64,000 bases of DNA from Xanthobacter flavus (GTDB lineage: Bacteria > Pseudomonadota > Alphaproteobacteria > Rhizobiales > Xanthobacteraceae). The notes beneath the pieces were generated by a model, which did no database searches, was not told the origin of the DNA, and worked only from the letters and a program-made list of their open reading frames with translations. The position numbers were made by a program, and so were the translations under genes. The stretch lies in NCBI RefSeq assembly GCF_017875275.1, contig NZ_JAGGML010000001.1, forward strand, positions 5,290,026 to 5,354,025. Direction: 5' to 3'. Of this stretch, positions 18,617 to 27,977 are shown piece by piece. Every line of letters begins with the position of its first letter. The first letter of the stretch is position 1.

Positions 18617-19879
18617 ATGACCGTGCCCGCGACGGCGCTGGAATTCGAACAGGACTTACCCGTCACCCTCGCCGACGTGGAGGGCGCGTGGCCGCTGGTG
18701 CGCGCCTCGGTGCTCCGCACGCCGACGCTGCGCGCCCCGCGCCTCTCCGCCTTCACCGGCGCCGAGGTGTATGTGAAGTACGAGAACCTTCAGGCCACCG
18801 CCTCCTTCAAGGAGCGCGGCGCGCTGGTGAAGCTCTCGCGCCTCACGCCGGACGAGGCGCGGCGCGGCGCTGTCGCCATGTCGGCCGGCAACCATGCGCA
18901 GGCGGTGGCCTATCACGGCACCCGGCTCGGCATCTCCACCCTCATCGTGATGCCGGAGACGACGCCGCAGGTGAAGGTGGCCGCCACCGAGTCGTTCGGC
19001 GCCGAGGTGGTGCTGTTCGGCGAGACCGTCGCGGATGCCTATGAGGAGGCCGAGCGCATCTCGAAGGCGCAGGGCCGTGTCTTCGTCCACCCCTATGACG
19101 ATGTGGACGTGATCGCCGGCCAGGGCTCCGTGGCGCTGGAGATGATCGAGGACGGCCCGGCCTTCGACGCCGTGCTGGTGCCCATCGGCGGCGGCGGGCT
19201 CATCGCCGGCATGGCGGTGGCCTTCGCCGGCCGCTCGCCCGCCACGCAGGTGGTGGGCGTCGAGACCCAGCTCTATCCGGCCATGTGGACCGCCATGACC
19301 GGCGAGGCCCGCCCCTGCGGCGGCCCGACGCTGGCCGAGGGCATCGCCGTGCGCAATGTGGGCGAGATCACCGCGCAGATCGTGCGGCGCCTCGTGCCCC
19401 ATGTGGTGCTGGTGGACGAGACGGCGCTGGAGCGGGCGGTGAACGCCTTCCTCATGCACCAGAAGACGCTGGCCGAAGGCGCCGGCGCCGCGGGCCTCGC
19501 CGCCCTCATCGCCGAGCCGGAGCGCTTCCGCGGCAAGACGGTGGGCCTCGTCGTCTCCGGCGGCAACATCGACCCGCGCATGATCGCCGGCATCCTGCTG
19601 CGCGAGCTGGAGCGGGAAGAGCGCATCGTCTCCTTCCGCCTCACCATCCTCGACCGGCCGGGCATGCTGGGGCGCATCGCCACCCTGCTCGGCAAGCTCG
19701 GCGCCAACATCCTTGAGGTGCACCACCGCCGCACCTTCCTCGACGTCCCCGCCAAGGGCACCCGCCTCGACCTGACGGTGGAAACGCGCGACCAGGCGCA
19801 CGCGGAGCTGATCCAGACCGCGCTGGAAGGCGAAGGGCTGCCGGTGCAACGGCTGGGGGCGGGTGGCGCGGACTGGTAG
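18617..19879 (+). CDS. Threonine ammonia-lyase with C-terminal ACT domain
   Basis: A 420-residue PLP enzyme that deaminates threonine to 2-oxobutanoate. The PLP Lys is in TASFKERGALVKL, the phosphate loop is PIGGGGLIAGMAVA, and SAGNHAQAVAYH is the conserved Asn-containing loop. A single ACT domain occupies about 340-415 (FRLTILDRPGMLGRIATLLG). One ACT domain and this length fit the TdcB/short IlvA class rather than the two-domain IlvA. The ATG at 18617 has GGGAGA upstream. It may feed isoleucine synthesis or act in catabolism; no ilv genes adjoin it. Confidence 0.93.
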   Translation: MTVPATALEFEQDLPVTLADVEGAWPLVRASVLRTPTLRAPRLSAFTGAEVYVKYENLQATASFKERGALVKLSRLTPDEARRGAVAMSAGNHAQAVAYHGTRLGISTLIVMPETTPQVKVAATESFGAEVVLFGETVADAYEEAERISKAQGRVFVHPYDDVDVIAGQGSVALEMIEDGPAFDAVLVPIGGGGLIAGMAVAFAGRSPATQVVGVETQLYPAMWTAMTGEARPCGGPTLAEGIAVRNVGEITAQIVRRLVPHVVLVDETALERAVNAFLMHQKTLAEGAGAAGLAALIAEPERFRGKTVGLVVSGGNIDPRMIAGILLRELEREERIVSFRLTILDRPGMLGRIATLLGKLGANILEVHHRRTFLDVPAKGTRLDLTVETRDQAHAELIQTALEGEGLPVQRLGAGGADW

Positions 19880-19927
19880 GGGTGCCGCTCCGTCTATGCC
19901 GCCGCTCGTCCTTGGAGCCAGCCTCGC

Positions 19928-20090
19928 GCCCCGGACGCATGCAGCGGAGCGGAATGCGAGCCGGGGCCCAGCGCAAGGGTTCGCCGAAGGCGCTTCCGAA
20001 CCTGACCACCCTTGGAGTTAGACCGCTGCGCGGAAGTCTTGCGCTGGGCCCCGGATCAGCGCTCCGGCTTCGCCGTCGCTTGTCCGGGGC
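19928..20090. repeat. Large nested palindromic element between threonine ammonia-lyase and purB
   Basis: A perfect 17-bp inverted repeat, CCGGGGCCCAGCGCAAG (19961-19977) with CTTGCGCTGGGCCCCGG (20038-20054), lies inside a second pair, GCCCCGGAC (19928-19936) with GTCCGGGGC (20082-20090). Further short complementarity (CTTCCG with CGGAAG) lies in the loop. The whole 163-bp unit can fold into one long hairpin. It looks like a dispersed intergenic palindromic repeat sitting between convergent genes. Confidence 0.85.
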
Positions 20091-20104
20091 ACAGAGGCAT
20101 GACC

Positions 20105-21412
20105 TCACGCCCGCCCGAACACCCGCTTGAAGATGTTGTCCACGTTCTTGAAGTGGTAGCCGAGGTCGAACTTCTCGTTGATGTCCTCCTCGGACAGGTA
20201 CTTCCGCACGTCGGCGTCTTCCAGAAGGAAGGTGCGGAAGTCGCCCTCGCCGCGCCAGACGCGCATGGCGTTGCGCTGGACGAGGCGGTAGCTGTCCTCG
20301 CGGCTGGCGCCCTTCTGGGTGAGGGCGAGGAGGACGCGCTGGGAGTGGATGAGGCCACCCAGCTTGTCCATGTTCTTCTGCATGTTGTCGGTATGGACGA
20401 CGAGCTTGTCCATCACGCCGGTGAGGCGCGACAAGGCGAAGTCCAAAGTCACGGTGGCATCGGGGCCGATCATGCGCTCGACGGACGAGTGGGAGATGTC
20501 CCGCTCGTGCCACAGGGCCACGTTCTCCAGCGCCGGGGTCACATAGGCGCGCACCATGCGGGCAAGGCCGGTGAGGTTCTCGGTGAGCACCGGGTTGCGC
20601 TTGTGCGGCATGGCCGAGGAGCCCTTCTGCTCCGGGGAGAAATACTCCTCCGCCTCCAGCACCTCGGTGCGCTGGAGATGCCGCACCTCGGTGGCGAGCC
20701 GCTCAACCGAGGAGGCCACCACGCCGAGCACGGCGAAGAACATGGCGTGCCGGTCGCGCGGGATCACCTGGGTGGAGACGGTCTCCACCTTCAGCCCCAT
20801 CTTCTCCGCCACATGGGCCTCAACCGCCGGATCGATATGGGCGAAGGTGCCCACCGCGCCGGAGATGGCGCAGGTGGCGATCTCCTCCCGCGCCGCCACG
20901 AGGCGGGCGCGCGAGCGCTGGAACTCGGCCGCGGCGATGGCGAGCTTCACGCCGAAGGTGGTGGGCTCCGCATGGATGCCGTGGGAACGGCCCACCGTGG
21001 GCGTGAGCTTGAACTCGAACGCCCGGCGTTCGAGAACCGCAAGAAGCTTGTCCACGTCGGCGATCAGCAGGTCGGCAGCGCGGGCGAGCTGCACGGCGAG
21101 GCAGGTATCCAGCACGTCGGACGAGGTCATGCCCTGATGAACGAAGCGCGCCTCCGGCCCCACGAACTCGGCGAGATGGGTGAGGAAGGCGATGACGTCG
21201 TGCTTCACCTCGCGCTCGATGGCGTCGATGCGCTCCACGTCGAACTCGGCCTTGCCGCCCAGCTCCCAGATCTTCGCCGCGGCCTCCTTCGGCACGATGC
21301 CAAGCTCGGCCATGGCGTCGGCGGCATGGGCCTCGATCTCGAACCAGATGCGGAAGCGGGCCTCGGGGGACCAGATGGAGGCCATTTCCGGCCGGCTGTA
21401 ACGCGGGATCAT
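20105..21412 (-). CDS. purB: Adenylosuccinate lyase
   Basis: A 435-residue member of the fumarase/aspartase superfamily. It cleaves SAICAR and adenylosuccinate, so it acts one step after PurC, which is encoded in this window. The signature loop SSAMPHKRNP with its catalytic Ser is present, as are QGMTSSDVLDT and TVGRSHGIHAEPTTFG with the catalytic His. The length is normal and it starts MIPRYSRPEMASIWSPE. It is cytoplasmic and transcribed alone on the minus strand, separated from the purSQL operon. Confidence 0.97.
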   Translation of the reverse strand: MIPRYSRPEMASIWSPEARFRIWFEIEAHAADAMAELGIVPKEAAAKIWELGGKAEFDVERIDAIEREVKHDVIAFLTHLAEFVGPEARFVHQGMTSSDVLDTCLAVQLARAADLLIADVDKLLAVLERRAFEFKLTPTVGRSHGIHAEPTTFGVKLAIAAAEFQRSRARLVAAREEIATCAISGAVGTFAHIDPAVEAHVAEKMGLKVETVSTQVIPRDRHAMFFAVLGVVASSVERLATEVRHLQRTEVLEAEEYFSPEQKGSSAMPHKRNPVLTENLTGLARMVRAYVTPALENVALWHERDISHSSVERMIGPDATVTLDFALSRLTGVMDKLVVHTDNMQKNMDKLGGLIHSQRVLLALTQKGASREDSYRLVQRNAMRVWRGEGDFRTFLLEDADVRKYLSEEDINEKFDLGYHFKNVDNIFKRVFGRA

Positions 21413-21486
21413 GGGGCGTTGCTCGTCAAAATGTCAGGCAGGCGGCTCGTCTAGCAGATGCGGGCGGCCGGGGGTAGCGGCGCGGC

Positions 21487-22431
21487 TCACGCCTTGCGGC
21501 GGCCGGCGGCGCTGACGCGGCGCGCCAGCGGCAGCATCACCACCGGCAGCAGGTAGATGGGGAATTGTGCTGCCGCTACGTAAAGCCAGGTCTCGTGCGG
21601 CAGGACGGCGCCGGTGGCGGCGATCACTACCGCCATGTTGCGGTGGCCGCCGCAGAAGCCGAGCATCATCGCATCGCCCGGATCGACGGCGCGGAAGAGC
21701 AGCGCGGTGGCGCCGAAGCCCAGCAGCGAGACGAAGAAGGCCAAGGCGACCAGCCCCGCCATGAAGCCCGGCTGGTCGAGGAAGGCATAGGTCACGCCGT
21801 CCATCAGCCCAACGGCGAGAAGGCCCAGCAGCACCACGTTCAGCCCGTCGAGATGGGCGGAAATGGCCTCCACGCGCCTCAGCCCCAGCAGCCGGCGGAT
21901 GAGAAGGCCCGCCCCCATGGTGCCGCCCACCACCGCGGCGAGCCTGAGCGCCAGCGCCAGCGGATCGAGCGCCAGCGCGCCGCCGGAGAAATGGAACACC
22001 AGCCCGGGCGCGGTGAGCGGCGTCAGCGCCATGCCGCCGAGCATGGTCACCAGCACCAGCCGCGCATCGAGCCCCAGCAGCGCCGCGAAGGCGGGGGCCG
22101 ACATGATGGGCGGGGCCGAGGCCTGCATGATGAGGGCGAGGACGATGGCGTTGGGCTCGCCCAGAAGCCGCGTCGCCAGCCCCATCATGAGCGGCAGCGC
22201 CAGCATGACCCAGCCACAGGCCAGCACGGCAATGCCTGCGCGGCGCGCGGTGAAGGCGCCGGCCATGGATGTGCGCACGAAGGCCAGCACCAGCAGCGCC
22301 AGGATGGTCGGCACCACCAGCGGCTTCGCCAGCGCCGCGAAGGGCGGCAGCGCCAGCCCGATGAACACGCTCACCGCCACCGCCGGCGCGCTCCGCCGTC
22401 CGAGCCACGCGAGAAGGAAGCCGGGGCTCAT
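21487..22431 (-). CDS. BASS-family (bile acid:sodium symporter-like) membrane transporter
   Basis: A 314-residue protein with eight to ten hydrophobic segments. The pattern of alternating Gly/Pro/Ser-rich crossing loops (MQASAPPIMSAPAFA and GFCGGHRNMAVVIAATG) is typical of the BASS/arsenite-efflux-like fold. The start at 22431 (MSPGFLLAWLGRRSAPAVAV) is the first plausible ATG; upstream in-frame sequence consists of intergenic repeats. The substrate is unknown, with organic anions the general expectation. It is located in the inner membrane. Confidence 0.8.
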   Translation of the reverse strand: MSPGFLLAWLGRRSAPAVAVSVFIGLALPPFAALAKPLVVPTILALLVLAFVRTSMAGAFTARRAGIAVLACGWVMLALPLMMGLATRLLGEPNAIVLALIMQASAPPIMSAPAFAALLGLDARLVLVTMLGGMALTPLTAPGLVFHFSGGALALDPLALALRLAAVVGGTMGAGLLIRRLLGLRRVEAISAHLDGLNVVLLGLLAVGLMDGVTYAFLDQPGFMAGLVALAFFVSLLGFGATALLFRAVDPGDAMMLGFCGGHRNMAVVIAATGAVLPHETWLYVAAAQFPIYLLPVVMLPLARRVSAAGRRKA

Positions 22432-22550
22432 GAGGCGGATCTTGGGGGGGATAGGGGGATCGTGTTCGACACGCGGCTTTCTAGCCTCTGCCGGTATCCA
22501 AGGGAAGCCACGGACGTGTCTCGCTTGGTATGGACCAGAACCGGCGGGCT

Positions 22551-22725
22551 CCCTCTCCCCTCGAAGTCGGCTGTTGCCGACTTCGGCCTTCGCGAGCCGA
22601 ACTCGGCAACAGCCGCGTTCGGTTGGGAGAGGGCTGGGGTGAGGGGTGTGTCTCCCCTCGCCCCGACGCCGGGAAGACGCAACCAGCCCCCTCACCCCCG
22701 GCCCCTCTCCCGCGAGGGGAGAGGG
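22551..22725. repeat. Compound palindromic intergenic element
   Basis: The outer arms CCCTCTCCCCTCG (22551-22563) and CGAGGGGAGAGGG (22713-22725) are a perfect 13-bp inverted repeat. Inside, GGCTGTTGCCGA (22569-22580) pairs with TCGGCAACAGCC (22603-22614). GAAGTCGG / CCGACTTC (22563-22570 with 22577-22584) offers an alternative hairpin. GGGCTGGGGTGAGGGG and CCCCTCACCCC form another pair of arms. This resembles the mosaic intergenic repeats common in proteobacteria. Confidence 0.8.
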
Positions 22726-22861
22726 GAGGACGAGCGGCCAGCACCGCGCGAGCCCCTGCTGCGCAAGGTGCCGAGGCAAACCCGCCACCGTCGTCCTCCG
22801 ACGTGATCGGAGGACCCATTTCGCCGTTTGCCCCATGTTCGAACGCCCGCTCCAGCCCAGC

Positions 22862-22896
22862 GATGGGCCCTCCGGTCACGCCGGAGGGCGACGGCA
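22862..22896. repeat. 35-bp intergenic repeat, copy 2
   Basis: It matches the copy at 15018-15052 except at two loop bases, and keeps the CCCTCCGG / CCGGAGGG stem and the flanks GATGGG and CGACGGCA. Confidence 0.75.
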
Positions 22897-22966
22897 GCGC
22901 GAAGGAACGGCCACTGGCGGCAGGCGCTTGTTCCGGGTAGCGTCCGGATGAAACCGGAAAGACCCA

Positions 22967-25423
22967 TTGCCCAAGCCACCCACCAAGCGCCCCACCAAGC
23001 CGCCCACCCGCCATTCCAGCAAGGACGGCGCCCCCGCCAAGCCGGTGCGCGCGACGAAATCCCGTGCCGCGCGCAAGCAGGCGGCGGCCGCGCATGAGGC
23101 GGCGGCGCTCGCCGTCGCCCCGCTGGCCACCGGGGAGATGCCGACCAAGGCGCAGGTGCTGGCCTTCATCGCCTCCCAGAACGGCGAGGTGGGCAAGCGC
23201 GAGATCGCCCGCGCCTTCGGGCTGTCGGCGGCGCAGAAGGTGGAATTGAAGCAGCTCCTGCGCGGCCTCTCCGAGGAAGGCACGGTGAGCCGCGAGCGGC
23301 GCCGCCTCCATGTGCCCGGCGCGCTGCCGGCGGTGGTGCTGGCCGATATCGTCTCCCGCGACGGCGACGGCGAGCTGATCGCCATCCCGGTGGAATGGGA
23401 CACGGAAGCCCAGGGCGAGGCGCCGCCCATCCTCGTGCAGGTGCCGCGCCGCGCGTCGGGGCCGGCGCCGGGGCTGTCGGACCGCGTGCTGCTGCGCATC
23501 GTGGAAGGCTCCATCGAGCATGCGGTGCCCCATGTCGGCCGCGTCATCAAGGTGCTGGAGAAGGCCCGCAAGCAGACCATGGGCATCTTCCGCGCTGCCC
23601 CTCAGGGTGGCGGCGGGCGCATCATCCCCATCGACAAGAAGCAGCTCGGGCGTGAACTGCAGGTGCCCCCCGGCGCCGAGCAGGAGGCCGAGGACGGCGA
23701 TCTCGTCACCGTCGAACTGATGCGCCAGCGCGTGTTCGGCCTGCCCACGGCGCGGGTGAAGGAGCGGCTCGGCTCGCTCAAGTCCGAGAAGGCGGTGAGC
23801 CTCATCGCCATCCACGCCCACGGCATCCCCAACGCCTTCCCGGACGTTGTGCTGAAAGAGGCCGAGGCGGCGAAGAAGATCACCGTGCGCGGCCGCGAGG
23901 ACTGGCGCGATTTGCCCCTCGTCACCATCGACCCGCCCGACGCCAAGGACCATGACGACGCCGTGCACGCAGCGGCGGACGAGGACGGCGGCTTCGTCGT
24001 CACCGTCGCTATTGCCGACGTCTCGGCCTATGTGCGGCCCGGCACGGCGCTGGACCGCGAGGCGCTGATCCGCGGCAACTCGGTCTATTTCCCCGATCGC
24101 GTCGTGCCCATGCTGCCGGAGCGCATCTCCAACGATCTGTGTTCCCTGCGCCCCGACGAGGACCGGCCGGCGCTGGCGGTGCGGCTCGTCATCGGTGCGG
24201 ATGGGAGGAAGCGCAGCCACAGTTTCCACCGCATCCTCATGCGCTCGGCTGGCAAGCTCGCCTATGCGCAGGCGCAGAACGCCATCGAGGGCCGCACCGA
24301 CGACATCACCGATCCGCTGGTGGAGGGCGTGCTCAAGCCCCTCTATGCCGCCTATGCCTGCGTGAAGAAAGCGCGCGACGCCCGCCAGCCCCTCGACCTC
24401 GACCTGCCCGAGCGCAAGATCATTCTGAAGCCCGACGGAACGGTGGACCGGGTGATCGTGCCCGAGCGGCTCGACGCCCACCGGCTGATCGAGGAATTCA
24501 TGATCCTCGCCAACGTCGCCGCCGCCGAGACGCTGGAGGAGAAGAAGACTCCCCTCATCTACCGCGTCCATGACGGCCCGACCTTGGCCAAGCTCTCGGC
24601 CCTGCGCGACTTCCTGAAGACGCTGGACATCGGCCTGCCGAAGACGGACCAGGTGCGCCCCTCCCACTTCAACCGCATCCTGGACGAGGTGAAGGACACG
24701 GACGCTGCCCCGCTGGTCAATCAGGTGATCCTGCGCAGCCAGAGCCAGGCGGAATACGCCTCGGAGAACTACGGCCATTTCGGCCTGAATCTGCGCCGCT
24801 ACGCGCATTTCACCTCGCCCATCCGCCGATATGCGGACCTCATCGTCCATCGCGGGCTCGTGCGGGCGCTGGGCGTGGGCAAGGACGGGCTGCCGGAAGA
24901 CGCTACCGTCGAAAGCCTCGGCGAGGTGGCGGCGGCGATTTCCGTTACGGAACGTCGCGCCATGGCGGCGGAGCGCGAGACGGTGGACCGGCTCATCGCC
25001 CATCATCTCGCCGACCAGATCGGCGCCACCTTCAATGCCCGCATCACCGGCGCGACCAAGGCGGGACTCTTCGTCGCGCTCGACATCACCGGGGCGGACG
25101 GCTTCATTCCCGCCTCGACCCTCGGCCAGGACTATTACCGTTACGACGAAGTGCGGCAGGCGCTGGTGGGGGACCGCACCGGCGAGATGCACCGCATCGG
25201 CGACCGGGTGGAGGTCAAGCTGGTGGAGGCCGCGCCGGTGGCCGGCGCGCTCCGGTTTGAGCTTCTGAGCGAAGGCTCCTATGTAAAGGGTCCGCGCGGC
25301 GGACCGCAGCGCCGTGGCGCGCCGTCGGGTTTCGCGGGAAGGCCGGGCAAATCCATGCCGGGCCGGGCGAAACCCGGTAAGGCAGGCTCCGGGAAAGCGA
25401 AACCCGGCCGCGGCGGGCGCTGA
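22967..25423 (+). CDS. rnr: Ribonuclease R
   Basis: An 818-residue 3'-5' exoribonuclease of the RNB family. The order is a basic Pro/Lys/Arg-rich N-terminus (1-55), a winged-helix/cold-shock region, and the catalytic RNB domain with the Asp cluster in TIDPPDAKDHDDAVHA. HFTSPIRRYADLIVHR follows, then a C-terminal S1 domain (about 715-790) and a short basic tail rich in Gly, Lys and Arg. The start is a TTG at 22967; the extreme N-terminus is uncertain because of the unusual codon. It degrades structured RNA and assists tmRNA-linked decay; smpB is also in this window. Confidence 0.95.
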   Translation: MPKPPTKRPTKPPTRHSSKDGAPAKPVRATKSRAARKQAAAAHEAAALAVAPLATGEMPTKAQVLAFIASQNGEVGKREIARAFGLSAAQKVELKQLLRGLSEEGTVSRERRRLHVPGALPAVVLADIVSRDGDGELIAIPVEWDTEAQGEAPPILVQVPRRASGPAPGLSDRVLLRIVEGSIEHAVPHVGRVIKVLEKARKQTMGIFRAAPQGGGGRIIPIDKKQLGRELQVPPGAEQEAEDGDLVTVELMRQRVFGLPTARVKERLGSLKSEKAVSLIAIHAHGIPNAFPDVVLKEAEAAKKITVRGREDWRDLPLVTIDPPDAKDHDDAVHAAADEDGGFVVTVAIADVSAYVRPGTALDREALIRGNSVYFPDRVVPMLPERISNDLCSLRPDEDRPALAVRLVIGADGRKRSHSFHRILMRSAGKLAYAQAQNAIEGRTDDITDPLVEGVLKPLYAAYACVKKARDARQPLDLDLPERKIILKPDGTVDRVIVPERLDAHRLIEEFMILANVAAAETLEEKKTPLIYRVHDGPTLAKLSALRDFLKTLDIGLPKTDQVRPSHFNRILDEVKDTDAAPLVNQVILRSQSQAEYASENYGHFGLNLRRYAHFTSPIRRYADLIVHRGLVRALGVGKDGLPEDATVESLGEVAAAISVTERRAMAAERETVDRLIAHHLADQIGATFNARITGATKAGLFVALDITGADGFIPASTLGQDYYRYDEVRQALVGDRTGEMHRIGDRVEVKLVEAAPVAGALRFELLSEGSYVKGPRGGPQRRGAPSGFAGRPGKSMPGRAKPGKAGSGKAKPGRGGR

Positions 25424-25485
25424 GGCGCCCGGCCGCGCAAACGTTTGAGACGTGCTCCTCAGGGGCGACCGAGAGGTTCAGGACC

Positions 25486-26028
25486 GTGACCACGCCGACC
25501 GGCATGACCGTGACCCAGAAGCTGGCGCAGCCGGAAGAGGCGGCGACGGGTCCTGCTGCGGGCACGCCCGCCGGCGGCGCCTTCGAGCTGCCCCCGCCCC
25601 GCCGGGAGGTGCCCGGCGCGATGATGCGCGGCGCACGGTGCCTGTGCCCGGCCTGCGGCGCCGGCAGCATGTTTTCCAGCTACCTGAAGGTCACACCCTT
25701 CTGCGCCACCTGCGGCGAGGAGCTGTACCACCACCGCGCCGACGACGCGCCGCCCTATGCGGTGATCTTCGTGGTCGGCCACATCGTGGTGCCGCTCATG
25801 GTGCTGGTGGAGGAATTGTACCGGCCGGAGGTGTGGGTGCACCTCTCCCTCTGGCTGCCGCTGACCCTCGGGCTCAGCCTCGTGCTGCTGCCGCCGCTGA
25901 AGGGGATGCTGGTCAATCTCCAGTGGGCGCTGCGCATGCACGGCTTCGATTCCCGCAGCGAGGAGCGGGAGGCACCGCCCGATGGCGCCGTCCGCCCCGT
26001 CATCCGCGCCGTCCGCCCGACCCGTTGA
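25486..26028 (+). CDS. DUF983 family membrane protein with zinc ribbon
   Basis: A 180-residue protein. A Pro-rich N-terminus (1-45) precedes a zinc-ribbon-like pair of motifs, CLCPACG and PFCATCGEEL, then two hydrophobic helices at about 92-112 and 118-140. This is the DUF983 layout. The start is GTG at 25486. It lies between rnr and a Nudix gene on the same strand with gaps of 62 and 5 bases, so all three are probably co-transcribed. The function is unknown. Confidence 0.88.
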   Translation: MTTPTGMTVTQKLAQPEEAATGPAAGTPAGGAFELPPPRREVPGAMMRGARCLCPACGAGSMFSSYLKVTPFCATCGEELYHHRADDAPPYAVIFVVGHIVVPLMVLVEELYRPEVWVHLSLWLPLTLGLSLVLLPPLKGMLVNLQWALRMHGFDSRSEEREAPPDGAVRPVIRAVRPTR

Positions 26029-26033
26029 GACCC

Positions 26034-26768
26034 ATGACCGATTTCGCCACCCGCCTGACCGAAGCCGAGCGCCTTCAGGCGTCTCCCAACGTGCGCCCGA
26101 GCGACGCCGCGACCCTCATCCTCATCGACCGCAAGGGCAGGAAGCCGCGCGTGCTGATGGGTCGGCGGCATCCCAAGCTCAAGTTCCTGCCGGGCGTCTT
26201 CGTGTTTCCCGGCGGCCGGCTGGAGAAGGCGGACAAGGCCATGCCGGTCTTTGGCTGTCTCGATCCGGACAGCGAGCGCCGGCTGATGGCCCATGTCCAG
26301 CGCCCGAGCCTCGGCCGGGCGCGCGGCCTCGCCGCCGCCGCCATCCGCGAGATGTATGAGGAGACCGGCCTCCTCGTCGGCACCAAGGACTGCGGCGCTC
26401 CCGAATCCCCCGGCGACGACTGGCGCGCCTTCGAGGAGCGCGGGGTGTTCCCCGATCTGAGCGCCCTCACCTTCGTCGCCCGCGCCATCACGCCGCCCCG
26501 CCGCCCCCGCCGCTTCGACACCCGCTTCTTCGCCGCCGACGCCTCGGCCGTGTGCGACGAGGTGAAGGGGCTCGTGGGCGAGGAATCGGAACTCATCGAC
26601 CTCGCCTGGCTCACCTTCGCGGAGACGGAGAAGCAGGAGCTTCCCACCATCACCCGCGTGGTGCTGGAAGAACTGGCCGCCCGCATCGACGCCGGGTTCG
26701 GCCTGCGCCTGCCGGTGCCCTCCTACGCCATGGTCCGCGGACGCTTCGTCCGTACCCTCCTGGATTGA
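26034..26768 (+). CDS. Nudix hydrolase, NUDT19-like with interrupted Nudix box
   Basis: A 244-residue protein. The Nudix motif is split: FPGGRLEKAD comes first and AAAIREMYEETGLLV only about 40 residues later. The REx2EExG part is intact, so the metal site is present. Such an insertion is known from the NUDT19 (RP2) group, which acts on CoA or related diphosphates; the substrate here is an inference. The ATG at 26034 follows the DUF983 stop by five bases, indicating a shared transcript. It is cytoplasmic. Confidence 0.88.
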   Translation: MTDFATRLTEAERLQASPNVRPSDAATLILIDRKGRKPRVLMGRRHPKLKFLPGVFVFPGGRLEKADKAMPVFGCLDPDSERRLMAHVQRPSLGRARGLAAAAIREMYEETGLLVGTKDCGAPESPGDDWRAFEERGVFPDLSALTFVARAITPPRRPRRFDTRFFAADASAVCDEVKGLVGEESELIDLAWLTFAETEKQELPTITRVVLEELAARIDAGFGLRLPVPSYAMVRGRFVRTLLD

Positions 26769-26779
26769 AGCCGAACGCG

Positions 26780-27955
26780 ATGCATGCACCCCACGGGTCC
26801 CTCGGCCACATGAGCCGGACGGCCTCCATCGCGGCCGCCATCTCCGCCATCACGGTCGTGGGCGTCGGCATCAGCCTGTCCATTCCCCTTTTGGCGCTGG
26901 AGCTGGAATCGCGCGGCGTGACCAGCAAGTGGATCGGCATCAACACGGCGGTGGCCGGCATCGCCACCATCTTCACCGCGCCGTTCGTGCCGCTGCTGGT
27001 GCGCAAGCTTGGGCTGAGGGCGCTGCTGGTGGGGGCTATCGTTCTGGCCTCCGCGAGCCTCGTGGGCTTCAAGGCGGCGCCGTCCTTCCTCATGTGGTTC
27101 CCGCTGCGCTTCGCCTTCGGCGCGGCGCTGTGCATCCTGTTCGCCGTCTCGGAATTCTGGATCAATGCTCTGGCCCCGCCCAACCGGCGCGGGCTCATCA
27201 TGGGCATCTATGCCACCGCGCTCTCGCTGGGCGCGGCGCTGGGGCCGACCATCCTCAGCGTGCTCGGCGCCTCGGGATGGGAGCCCTACCTCGCCGGCGC
27301 GGTGGTGCTGCTGCTGGGCGCCATCCCGATCCTGCTGGCGCGGGGAATCACCCCCCGCATCCATGACGACAGCCACCACGGCGTGCTCACCTTCGTGCGC
27401 CGCTCGCCCTCCGCCGTGCTGGCGGCGCTGGTGTTCGGCGCCATCGAGACGGCGGTGATGACCTTCCTGCCGCTCTACGGCCTGCGCCTCGGCCTCTCGG
27501 AGACCAGCGCGGCACTGCTGCTGACGGCGGCGGTCTTGGGCAACGTTGCCTTCCAGATCCCCATCGGCCTCATCTCGGACAAGGTGGACCGGCGGCTTCT
27601 GCTGCTCTGCTGCTCGCTGGCGGGCGCGGCTGGCGCCTTCACCCTGCCGTTCGTTCCGGTATCGAGCCCGTGGTTCCTGGCGATGATCTTCCTCGCCACG
27701 GGCGTGGTGGGCTCGCTCTACACCGTGGGCCTCGCCCATCTCGGCGAGCGATTCCATGGTGCGGACCTCGCGGCGGCCAATGCGGCGTTCGTGATGCTCT
27801 ATTCCGTGGGCCTCATCGCCGGCCCGCCGCTCGCCGGCGCCGGCATGGACCTCTACAACCCGTATGGCTTCGCCTTCGTCATCTTCACCATGCTGGCCGT
27901 CTATGCCGCCATCGTCGCCGGGCGGCTGATGACGCGGGGCCGGCGGGCCGCGTGA
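26780..27955 (+). CDS. MFS transporter
   Basis: A 391-residue protein with about twelve hydrophobic segments in two halves joined by a basic loop (ARGITPRIHDDSHHG). Motif A-like sequences PLLVRKLGLRALL and GLISDKVDRRLLLL follow helices 2 and 8. PPNRRGLIMGIYATALSLGAALGP, read in pieces, resembles the YcaD/quaternary-amine-like subgroup. The start could also be the ATG at 26810. It trails the Nudix gene by 11 bases. The substrate is unknown; it is located in the inner membrane. Confidence 0.88.
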   Translation: MHAPHGSLGHMSRTASIAAAISAITVVGVGISLSIPLLALELESRGVTSKWIGINTAVAGIATIFTAPFVPLLVRKLGLRALLVGAIVLASASLVGFKAAPSFLMWFPLRFAFGAALCILFAVSEFWINALAPPNRRGLIMGIYATALSLGAALGPTILSVLGASGWEPYLAGAVVLLLGAIPILLARGITPRIHDDSHHGVLTFVRRSPSAVLAALVFGAIETAVMTFLPLYGLRLGLSETSAALLLTAAVLGNVAFQIPIGLISDKVDRRLLLLCCSLAGAAGAFTLPFVPVSSPWFLAMIFLATGVVGSLYTVGLAHLGERFHGADLAAANAAFVMLYSVGLIAGPPLAGAGMDLYNPYGFAFVIFTMLAVYAAIVAGRLMTRGRRAA

Positions 27956-27977
27956 GGCCGTCTCAAAGCCCCCGCGC

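Larger units (their letters stand above)
22432..22966. other. Repeat-rich intergenic region upstream of rnr
   Basis: 535 bases without a supportable gene. It contains a compound inverted-repeat element (22551-22725), a separate 8-bp hairpin GTCCTCCG / CGGAGGAC (22793-22800 with 22808-22815) and the second copy of the 35-bp repeat (22862-22896). Promoters for the divergent transporter and rnr must lie among these. Confidence 0.8.
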
